From positions 1 to 41,689 of the forward strand of contig DATFPQ010000178.1 in assembly GCA_035264765.1 (NCBI GenBank): DNA of 41,689 bases, in the 5' to 3' direction. The notes beneath the pieces were generated by a model that was not told the origin of the DNA, did not search any database, and worked only from the letters and a program-made list of their open reading frames with translations. Each line of letters starts with the position of its first letter. The stretch's first letter is position 1. Below, piece after piece: positions 23,898 through 30,603 of this stretch. The translations under genes and the position numbers were made by a program. This stretch comes from DATFPQ01 sp035264765 (lineage in GTDB: Bacteria > Actinomycetota > Actinomycetes > Actinomycetales > Angustibacteraceae).

Positions 23898-25883
23898 TCA
23901 GGAGTGCGCGTGCGTGACGACGTCGGCCCGGCGGGCCGCCGCCTGAGTGATCCGGTCCAGCAGGATGCCGAGCAGGACCACGGCGAGCCCGGCCGCCAGG
24001 CCCTTGCCGAAGAGCCGGTCCTGCCGGAAGCCCTGGACCACGTCGTAGCCGAGCGCCCCCGCGCCGACCAGGCCTCCGACGACAATCATTGAGAGCACGA
24101 AGATCAGCCCCTGGTTCATCGCCAGGGCGATGGTCCGCAGCGACATCGGCAGCTGGACCTTGGTGATGATCTGCCACCTGCTGGACCCGGCGGAGGTGGC
24201 CGCCTCGACCGTGGTCGCTGACACCCCGGAGATCCCGTCACCGATGATCTTTATGGCCACGGGGGCGGCGAAGACGACGGCGGCCACGATGGCGGTGAAC
24301 CGACTGGTCGAGAACAGGGCCAGGAACGGCACCAGGTAGACGAAGGCCGGCATCGTCTGAGCCGCGTCGAGGAACGGCCGTACCACGCGGTCGACCCGGG
24401 TGCTTCGGCCCATCCAGACGCCCACCACCAGGCCGAGCAGGAGGACCACCACGGCGGCGACCAGGGTGGCGGCCAGGGTGACCATCGCGTCGGACCATAC
24501 GCCGGTGGCGACGAGCAGGCCCAGGCAGATCGCCGAGGTCACGGATGCCCGTGCAGAGCCGACGATGGCGGCCAGCGCGACGATGGCCGCGGCCACCAGC
24601 CACCAGGGTGAGTCGGTGAGCAGGGTCTGCAGCGGGTTCAGGACGACGTTGGTGAACACGTCCTTCAGGACACCCGTGGTAGAGCCGAGGTTCGTCTGAA
24701 CCCAGGTGGAGACGGCGTCTGCGCTGCGCCGGATCGGCGCCCCAAGGTCCAGCTGGGACGGGAACTCGGCCGCCCACAGGTAGGTGTAGGACAGGTACAC
24801 GCACACGGCGGTCGCCGCCGCGCCGAGCAGCAGCCACAGTCGCCGCAGGTGGCCCAGCCGGCTCGGGTTGCGCCGGGACCGCTCGGCCCGGACGCTCGCC
24901 GCCGTCGTCACCCGGTCGAGGACGATGGCCAGCACCACGATCGCCAGGCCGGCGTTGAACGAGCTGCCGACGTCGAGGGTGGCGAGCGACTTCACCACGG
25001 TCTGGCCGAGGCCGGGAGCGTCGATCAGCGCCGCGATCGTGACCATCGACAGCGCCGCCATGATGGTCTGGTTCACGCCGATGACCATCGTGCGCTTCGC
25101 CATCGGCAGCTGCACCTGGCGCAGCAGCTGGCCCCGGGTGGACCCCATCGACCGGGCCGCCTCGAGGGTGTCGTGCGGCACCTCGCGGATGCCGTGCGCC
25201 GTCAGCCGGATCACCGGCGGGACGGCGTAGACCATCGTCGCGATGGTCGCCGACGCCGGTCCGATGAGGAACACCAGCGTGAGCGGAGCCAGGTACACGA
25301 ACGTGGGCATGGTCTGCATGAAGTCGAGCACCGGCGTCAGCAGCCGCTCCCCGCGGCGGGACAGCCCCACCCAGATGCCGAGCGGGATGCCGACGACCAG
25401 GGACAGCAGGACGGCGGTCATGGTGAGGGCCAGGGTGTCCATGCTCTCCTGCCACAGACCCTGGAACCCGAGGAACAACAGTCCACCAGCGGTCAGCAGG
25501 GCCACCTTGAGGTTGCCGAGCGCCCAGGCGCCGAAGGCCGCGAGGGCGACGACACCGAGCCAGCCGATGATCGGCAAGGGCCGGCCGGCGACGGGCTGGG
25601 AGATCAGCGCCTGCATGCCCCGTGCCAGCTCGTCCACCACGAGGCGGATCTCGTTGAAGAAGTAGAGGAAGAGCGGGTTGGAGTTGCGGTTCGCCGCGAC
25701 GGTGTCGTTCAGCTGGTTCAGCGACTGGTGCACGGGGGTGACGTCGGCCTCGGCCAGCCGCAGGGTGTCGCGCCCGCGCAGCAGCAGGAAGCCGACCAGC
25801 CACAGCGCCAGGACGCCGGCCACTCCGACCTTGCGCGACAGCCGCGGGGTGGCCGCCGCCCTTTGCAGCGGCAGCGTGGTCAT
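23898..25883 (-). CDS. opuAB: Glycine betaine ABC transporter permease, two permease domains in one chain
   Basis: A 661-residue membrane protein containing two consecutive binding-protein-dependent permease domains. The first (about residues 150-325) has the inner-membrane signature EAARSMGSTRGQLLRQVQLPMAKRTM, and the second (about 470-640) has EAATSAGSSRWQIITKVQLPMSLRTI. The signature sequences EAA...G are duplicated with matching flanks (TMPTFVYLAPLTLVF and TMPAFVYLVPFLALF). A hydrophobic N-terminus and an intervening segment complete roughly a dozen membrane helices. Such tandem fusion lets a single polypeptide form the pore that usually needs two OpuAB/ProW copies. It overlaps the ATPase gene by 4 bases. 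Confidence 0.93.
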   Translation of the reverse strand: MTTLPLQRAAATPRLSRKVGVAGVLALWLVGFLLLRGRDTLRLAEADVTPVHQSLNQLNDTVAANRNSNPLFLYFFNEIRLVVDELARGMQALISQPVAGRPLPIIGWLGVVALAAFGAWALGNLKVALLTAGGLLFLGFQGLWQESMDTLALTMTAVLLSLVVGIPLGIWVGLSRRGERLLTPVLDFMQTMPTFVYLAPLTLVFLIGPASATIATMVYAVPPVIRLTAHGIREVPHDTLEAARSMGSTRGQLLRQVQLPMAKRTMVIGVNQTIMAALSMVTIAALIDAPGLGQTVVKSLATLDVGSSFNAGLAIVVLAIVLDRVTTAASVRAERSRRNPSRLGHLRRLWLLLGAAATAVCVYLSYTYLWAAEFPSQLDLGAPIRRSADAVSTWVQTNLGSTTGVLKDVFTNVVLNPLQTLLTDSPWWLVAAAIVALAAIVGSARASVTSAICLGLLVATGVWSDAMVTLAATLVAAVVVLLLGLVVGVWMGRSTRVDRVVRPFLDAAQTMPAFVYLVPFLALFSTSRFTAIVAAVVFAAPVAIKIIGDGISGVSATTVEAATSAGSSRWQIITKVQLPMSLRTIALAMNQGLIFVLSMIVVGGLVGAGALGYDVVQGFRQDRLFGKGLAAGLAVVLLGILLDRITQAAARRADVVTHAHS

Positions 25884-26980
25884 GAGTCGGCGACCACGGA
25901 GAGGATCTCGGCGTGGCCGACCACGCCCAGCAGACGGCCGTCCTCCACGACCTTCAGCGGCCGGTCGTCCTGGAGCACGGCGCGGACCGCGTCTCGCACG
26001 ACGACGTCCGGGCCGAGCTCGGCGCCGTCCAGGACGTCGTCGGGCTGCGGCGGCCGCATCACCCAGCGCAGGGTTAGGACGTGCGAGCGCGGGACCTCAC
26101 GGACGAAGTCGCGCACGTAGTCGTCCGCGGGGGCGCCGACCAGCTCCGCCCCGGTGCCGATCTGGACCAGCTTGCCGTCCCGCATGATGAGGATTCGGTC
26201 GCCAAGCTTCAGCGCCTCGGACAGGTCGTGGGTGATGAACACCATGGTCTTGCCGACCTCGTGGTGCAGGCGGATGACCTCGTTCTGCATGTCCCGCCGG
26301 ATCAGCGGGTCCAGCGCGGAGAACGGCTCGTCGAACAGCAGCGCCTCCGGGTCGCCGGCCAGGGCCCGGGCCAGACCGACCCGCTGCTGCATGCCGCCGG
26401 ACAGCTGGTCCGGGAAGGACTGCTCGTACCCCGAGAGCCCCACCAGGTCGATGACCACGCCGGCGCGTTTCATCCGCTCCGCCTTGCCGGCACCGCGGAT
26501 CTCAAGCCCGTAGGCCACGTTGTCGATGACCCGGCGGTGCGGGAGCAGCCCGAAGTGCTGGAACACCATCGACACCTTGTGCCGCCGCAGCTCGCGCAGC
26601 GACTTCTCACTGGCGTGGACGACGTCCTCGCCCTGGAACAAGATCTCGCCGGCCGTCGGCTCGATCAGGCGGGTCAGACATCGCACCAGCGTCGACTTGC
26701 CCGAACCGGACAGGCCCATCACCACGAAGACCTCACCTGGCGCGACCTGGAAGGTGAGGTCGCACACGGCCGCGACGCATCCGGTCTTGCTCTTCAGATC
26801 CTTACGGGAGAGCCGTGCCAGCTCCGGAGAACCAGGGACGTCGTCGGCCCTGCTACCGAAGACCTTCCACAGGTTCCGGACGTCGATCACCGCGCCGTCG
26901 CACTGCTCGTCCGCGGGCTCCGTCGCCGGCCGCACCACGGGCTCGGAGCCACGGACCGGCTTCTCGATGCCTGCGGTCAT
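25880..26980 (-). CDS. opuAA: Glycine betaine ABC transporter ATPase
   Basis: A 366-residue ABC ATPase energising betaine uptake. Walker A is GLSGSGKST (residues about 89-97), the signature is LSGGMQQRVGLARAL, and Walker B is ALLFDEPFSALDPL, followed by the switch HDL. The pre-Walker segment LARLSRKDLKSKTGCVAAV is typical of OpuAA/ProV. The final about 80 residues (LLQDDRPLKVVEDGRLLGVVGHAEILSVV) look like a CBS-type regulatory domain, which senses ionic strength in related transporters. ATG 26980 has GGAGGA upstream; an in-frame extension to 27175 is not supported. It follows betB by 37 bases. Confidence 0.94.
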   Translation of the reverse strand: MTAGIEKPVRGSEPVVRPATEPADEQCDGAVIDVRNLWKVFGSRADDVPGSPELARLSRKDLKSKTGCVAAVCDLTFQVAPGEVFVVMGLSGSGKSTLVRCLTRLIEPTAGEILFQGEDVVHASEKSLRELRRHKVSMVFQHFGLLPHRRVIDNVAYGLEIRGAGKAERMKRAGVVIDLVGLSGYEQSFPDQLSGGMQQRVGLARALAGDPEALLFDEPFSALDPLIRRDMQNEVIRLHHEVGKTMVFITHDLSEALKLGDRILIMRDGKLVQIGTGAELVGAPADDYVRDFVREVPRSHVLTLRWVMRPPQPDDVLDGAELGPDVVVRDAVRAVLQDDRPLKVVEDGRLLGVVGHAEILSVVADS

Positions 26981-27017
26981 GGTGTCGTCTCCTCCGATCC
27001 CTGCGGTCAAGCGAGGC

Positions 27018-28490
27018 TCAACCCCCGAACCAGCGCTGCGGTGCGGGCCGCACGTTCTGCCAGATGTGCTTGGTCTCGCGGTACTCGTCCAGCCCGGCTC
27101 GGCCGAGCTCGCGCCCGACGCCGGACTGCTTGAACCCGCCCCACTCCGCCTGTGGGACGTACGGGTGGTAGTCATTCACCCACACGGTCCCATGTCGTAG
27201 CCGGCGCGCCACCCGCTGGGCCCGGCCGGCATCCTGGGTCCACACCGCCCCGGCCAGACCGTACGGCGTGTCGTTGGCCAGGCCCACGGCCTCCTCCTCG
27301 TCGCGGAACCGCTCCACCGTCAGGACCGGCCCGAACGACTCCTCCTGCACCACCCGCATCCCGGTGTGGCACCCGGCGAGCACAGTCGGCCGGTAGAACC
27401 AACCGACGTCGAGCCCGTCGTCGGTCGGCCGGTAGCCGCCGCAGCGCAGCACGGCGCCCTCGGAGATCCCCAGGGCGACGTACTCCTCGATCTTGCGCAG
27501 GTGCTCCGCGGAGATCAGGGCGCCGGTCTCGGCGCTCTCGTCGAACGGGCCGCCGAGCCGGATCCGATCCGCACGGCGCACCACCTCGTCGACGAACTCG
27601 TCGTGCAGCTCGTCCTGCACGAGCAGCCGGGCGCCGGCGGAGCAGACCTGGCCGGAGTGCAGGAAGACCGCGGTGAGCGCGAAGTCCAGCGCGGTCTCGA
27701 CGTCGGCGTCGGCGAAGACCACGTTGGGGTTCTTGCCACCGAGCTCCAGGGCCACCTTCTTGACGGTACGGGCCGCCGCCGACATGACCTGACGTCCGGT
27801 GGCCGACCCGCCGGTGAACGACACCAAGTCGACGTCACGGTGCTCGGACAGGACGGCGCCGACCTCGGGGCCTGTGCCCAGCACAAGGTTCGCGACCCCG
27901 GCCGGTACGCCGGCCTCCTCGAGGGTGCGCATGAGCAGGATCGACGTGGACGGCGTGAGCTCGCTGGGCTTGAGCACGAAGGTGTTGCCGGCCAACAGCG
28001 CGGGCGCCACCTTCCACGAGGCCTGCAGCAATGGGTAGTTCCACGGCGTGATGAGCCCGCAGACGCCAACCGGCTCGTACACCACGGTGCTCACGGCCTC
28101 CTGGCGGCCGGTGTCGACCGCCCGGCCGGCGTCCGAACCGGCGATGCCCGCGTAGTAGAGGAAGCAGCGGGCGACGTCCTCGACGTCGTACTCGCTCTCG
28201 ACCACCCGCTTGCCGGTGTCCAAGGACTCTGTGTGGGCATAGTGCTTCTTGTCCCGCAGCAACAGATCGGCAACCCGCCTGAGCACGGCCCCACGCTCCG
28301 GCTCGGGCGTGCGCGGCCAGGCACCCTCGTCGAAGGCCCGCCGGGCCGCGGCGACCGCCCGCTCGGCGTCGGCCCGGCGCCCCTCGGAGACGGTCGCGAC
28401 GAGGCGGCCGTCCGCGGGGCAGTGGATCTCCCGCCGGCCGCCCTCCTGCGCCTCGACCCAGGTACCGTCCACGTAGAGGTCTGCCACCAC
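27018..28490 (-). CDS. betB: Betaine-aldehyde dehydrogenase
   Basis: NAD(P)-dependent oxidation of betaine aldehyde to glycine betaine. About 490 residues, matching BetB/GbsA. Motifs: GLITPWNYPLLQASWKVAPALLAGNTFVLKPSE (cofactor and catalytic asparagine region), VSFTGGSATGR (Rossmann glycine loop), the general-base glutamate in VALELGGKNPNVVF, and the nucleophilic cysteine in FLHSGQVCSAGARLL. The C-terminus has PYGLAGAVWT and GGFKQSGVGRELG. I choose GTG 28490 because GGGAAGG lies about 6 bases upstream; a TTG at 28496 and GTG at 28487 are alternatives. It heads the operon with the three opuA genes, linking aldehyde oxidation and betaine import. The exact aldehyde is inferred from context. Confidence 0.92.
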   Translation of the reverse strand: MVADLYVDGTWVEAQEGGRREIHCPADGRLVATVSEGRRADAERAVAAARRAFDEGAWPRTPEPERGAVLRRVADLLLRDKKHYAHTESLDTGKRVVESEYDVEDVARCFLYYAGIAGSDAGRAVDTGRQEAVSTVVYEPVGVCGLITPWNYPLLQASWKVAPALLAGNTFVLKPSELTPSTSILLMRTLEEAGVPAGVANLVLGTGPEVGAVLSEHRDVDLVSFTGGSATGRQVMSAAARTVKKVALELGGKNPNVVFADADVETALDFALTAVFLHSGQVCSAGARLLVQDELHDEFVDEVVRRADRIRLGGPFDESAETGALISAEHLRKIEEYVALGISEGAVLRCGGYRPTDDGLDVGWFYRPTVLAGCHTGMRVVQEESFGPVLTVERFRDEEEAVGLANDTPYGLAGAVWTQDAGRAQRVARRLRHGTVWVNDYHPYVPQAEWGGFKQSGVGRELGRAGLDEYRETKHIWQNVRPAPQRWFGG

Positions 28491-28523
28491 GCGCAACCTT
28501 CCCGACAGACGGTCCGCTCAGTT

Positions 28524-28540
28524 GTTGCTCATAGCGCACC
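28524..28540 (+). promoter_or_regulatory. Palindrome copy F over the betB promoter
   Basis: GTTGCT-CATAG-CGCACC matches 10 of 12 consensus positions. It overlaps the candidate betB -10 element on the minus strand, a position suited to repression. Confidence 0.52.
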
Positions 28541-28558
28541 TAAGTGCCCCTTCTGCAA
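28530..28558 (-). promoter_or_regulatory. Candidate betB-opuA promoter
   Basis: On the minus strand, TTGCAG (28558-28553), 17 bases, then GCTATG (28535-28530). The -35 is good, the -10 is weak; TATGAG a few bases further is an alternative. Confidence 0.35.
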
Positions 28559-28631
28559 CAGCATTCTGGAGGGCGCGAAGAAGGTCAATACCCACGCGCG
28601 CGTCTTACCGGACGCCATGTCCGCGCCGCCT

Positions 28632-28648
28632 GTTGCGTTATACGCATC
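28632..28648 (+). promoter_or_regulatory. Palindrome copy G, distal site upstream of betB
   Basis: GTTGCG-TTATA-CGCATC matches 11 of 12 consensus positions and contains the perfect palindrome TGCGT-TAT-ACGCA (28634-28646). It is about 108 bases from copy F, so looping or an upstream promoter would be needed for joint action. Confidence 0.5.
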
Positions 28649-28717
28649 GTGTTGCGTGCGCAGCACTCCCTGTGCCGTGGGAGCGGTCACCGGTGCGCCC
28701 TCGGGATCGGGTCGGGC

Positions 28718-28739
28718 GATTGAACTGTTAATATCAATC
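28718..28739. repeat. AT-rich inverted repeat upstream of the helicase
   Basis: Perfect 6-bp arms GATTGA and TCAATC around ACTGTTAATA. This is the most AT-rich spot in the intergenic region. It could hold a -10 (TTAATAT) with a roughly 200-base untranslated leader to the helicase, or be an operator; neither is proven. Confidence 0.4.
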
Positions 28740-28940
28740 GTCGGCGCGCGTCGCCCGAACGGGCGGCGACCAGGCAACTCTTCGGCGCTCCGACACCCCA
28801 CCGGCCAGCGACCGCTGTCGACCGGTGCCGAGGGTGCCCCTGGAGCGCCCGGCGTGTGGACGTCCGAAGCCACCGCGGCTCAGCGCCGCTGACCGTGGCA
28901 TCGTGCCTGCACGCCCGTGTCATAGAAACGAGCAGTTCTC

Positions 28941-30482
28941 TTGTCCCAGCACCACGTCACGTCCGCGTCCGCCTCTGGGCGCGCGGCGCAGTTCCAACCT
29001 CACAGCGGGGGTCGCCCCGACCTCCGCCGCTCCGCTCCCCCAGTCGCGGGCGACAACGCTTTCGCCGCGATGGGCCTGCCGGACCGCCTCGTGGTCCGGC
29101 TGAACCGCGACGACATCACCGAGCCGTTCGCCATCCAGGCCGCCGCGATCCCGGACGCCCTCGCGGGCCGGGACGTCCTCGGCCGCGGGCAGACCGGCTC
29201 TGGCAAGACGCTGGCCTTCGGCCTGCCGCTGCTCGCCCGCCTCGCCGACGGCCGCAGCCAGCCGCGGCGTCCGCGCGGCATCGTGCTCGTCCCCACCCGC
29301 GAGCTGGCGATGCAGGTGCACGACGGCTTGGAGCCGCTCGCCCACGTCCTCGGCGTCCGGATCAAGCTGGTCGCCGGAGGGTTGCCTTACCACAAGCAGA
29401 TCAGTGCGCTGGAGCGCGGCGTCGACATCCTTGTCGCCACCCCCGGACGCCTCACCGACCTGGTCGACCGGGGCGCGTGCGACCTGTCTGCCGTCGAGGT
29501 GACGGTGCTTGACGAGGCCGATCACATGTGCGACATGGGGTTCCTCCCCGCCGTCACCGAGCTGCTCGACCACACCCCGGCCCACGGCCAGCGGCTGCTG
29601 TTCTCCGCCACGCTGGACGGGGACGTCGACACGCTCGTCCGGCGCTTCCTCGTCGACCCGGTCACGCACTCCACCGACGACGCGCAGGCGACGGTCACCA
29701 CGATGGAGCACCACGTCTGGCTGGTCCGCCCGAACCACAAGGCCCCGCTCACCGCGGCGCTCGCGGCCCGCGCCGGTCGCACCGTTGTCTTCGTTCGGAC
29801 CAAGCTCGGTGCCGACCGCGTCGCCGAGCAGCTGCGCGAGCAGGGCGTCCGGACCGCGGCCCTGCACGGCGGCCTGGGCCAGGGTGCCCGCAACCGGACG
29901 CTGGGTGCCTTCAAGGACGGCCGGATCCCGGTGCTCGTGGCGACCGACGTCGCAGCCCGCGGCATCCACGTCGACGACGTCGGCCTCGTCGTCCAGGCCG
30001 ACCCGCCGGCCGACCACAAGGACTACCTGCACCGGGCCGGGCGCACCGCCCGCGCCGGCGGCACCGGCGCCGTGGTGACCCTCGTGCTGCCGCACCAGCG
30101 CCGCACGGTGGAGCGGCTGATCGCGGAGGCGGGCGTCCCAGCGGCGCCGCTGCCGGTGCGGCCGGACGACGACGCCGTGCTGGCCGTGACCGGCGGTGCC
30201 GTCCCCAGCGGTGTCGCCATCGCCGAGCGCGACCTGCTGCCCCCGCGGCGTTCGGCGTCCGGTTCCCGCGGCATGCGCCGGCCGGACGGTGCACGTCGCT
30301 CGGACGGCGCGGGTCGCACCGACGGCCCGCGCTGGCCAGACCGGCCACGTCGCAGCGACGGTCCGCGTGGGACGGACCGTCCGCATTACTCGGACGGCCC
30401 GCGTCGACCGAGCGGTTCCGCAGGACCCGCCCGGGGCGGCTTCTCCGGCCGCGAGCGCGTCCCCTCGCGGCGGGCCTCCTAG
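28941..30482 (+). CDS. DEAD-box RNA helicase with repetitive Arg/Asp/Gly tail
   Basis: A 513-residue ATP-dependent RNA helicase. The N-terminal RecA domain shows the Q motif (EPFAIQAAAIPDAL), motif I (GQTGSGKTLAF), Ia (PTRELAMQV), VATPGRL, the DEAD box in VLDEADHM, and FSATL (motif III). The second domain shows VFVRTK, ALHGGLGQGARNRTLGAF, VLVATDVAARGIHV and HRAGRTARAG (motif VI). The last about 70 residues are a degenerate repeat of R-x-x-D-G-x-x/R-x-x-D units, a charged, disordered RNA-binding tail. The start is TTG 28941 (SQHHVTSASASG follows); no better codon precedes the Q motif. Roles in ribosome assembly or cold/stress RNA remodelling are typical of this family. Confidence 0.92.
   Translation: MSQHHVTSASASGRAAQFQPHSGGRPDLRRSAPPVAGDNAFAAMGLPDRLVVRLNRDDITEPFAIQAAAIPDALAGRDVLGRGQTGSGKTLAFGLPLLARLADGRSQPRRPRGIVLVPTRELAMQVHDGLEPLAHVLGVRIKLVAGGLPYHKQISALERGVDILVATPGRLTDLVDRGACDLSAVEVTVLDEADHMCDMGFLPAVTELLDHTPAHGQRLLFSATLDGDVDTLVRRFLVDPVTHSTDDAQATVTTMEHHVWLVRPNHKAPLTAALAARAGRTVVFVRTKLGADRVAEQLREQGVRTAALHGGLGQGARNRTLGAFKDGRIPVLVATDVAARGIHVDDVGLVVQADPPADHKDYLHRAGRTARAGGTGAVVTLVLPHQRRTVERLIAEAGVPAAPLPVRPDDDAVLAVTGGAVPSGVAIAERDLLPPRRSASGSRGMRRPDGARRSDGAGRTDGPRWPDRPRRSDGPRGTDRPHYSDGPRRPSGSAGPARGGFSGRERVPSRRAS
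30271..30421 (+). repeat. Degenerate tandem repeats encoding the helicase tail
   Basis: Units of about 18-24 bases around CGG-ACG-G/C-CGC-GT recur, giving R/W-x-D-G-P-R-like residue steps (DGARRSDGAGRTDGPRWPDRPRRSDGPRGTDRPHYSDGPRR as read, in short pieces). Slippage in such repeats would change tail length. Confidence 0.6.
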
Positions 30483-30498
30483 CCCGTTCGAGGACCGA

Positions 30499-30571
30499 CC
30501 CAGCCGACAGGACCAACGCCCGACTGCCGCCCCCAGGGGCCGGTCCGGCGCCGTTGGTCCTGTCGGCTGGG
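30499..30571. terminator. Long bidirectional hairpin, 20-bp perfect arms
   Basis: Arms 30499-30518 and 30552-30571 are perfectly complementary over 20 bases, separated by a 33-base GC-rich loop that itself contains CCCCC-AGGGGCC. It sits 16 bases after the helicase stop and 32 before the stop of the convergent GGDEF-EAL gene. No T-run follows. The arm length is much greater than other terminators in this window. Confidence 0.75.
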
Positions 30572-30603
30572 CGCAGTGTCCGGGGCCGCCAAGAGAGGAG
30601 CGG

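Larger units (their letters stand above)
28491..28940. other. 450-base divergent control region between betB and the helicase
   Basis: No convincing gene is encoded here. It holds palindromes F and G of the betaine operator family, a candidate betB promoter, and an AT-rich inverted repeat GATTGA-N10-TCAATC at 28718-28739 about 200 bases before the helicase start. The short frames here are alanine/proline/arginine biased. Confidence 0.5.

Noticed and set aside
22113..24092. Plus-strand frame opposite toxin-antitoxin and binding-protein genes (659 codons)
   Set aside because: Crosses three convincing minus-strand genes and has no recognisable domain.
28651..28667. Eighth copy of the betaine palindrome (GTTGCG-TGCGC-AGCACT)
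   Set aside because: The right half matches only 3 of 6 positions, so it is not better than chance in this GC content.
28529..28873. Minus-strand frame of 114 codons upstream of betB
   Set aside because: Low-complexity alanine/proline composition, no ribosome-binding site and it covers the operator region.
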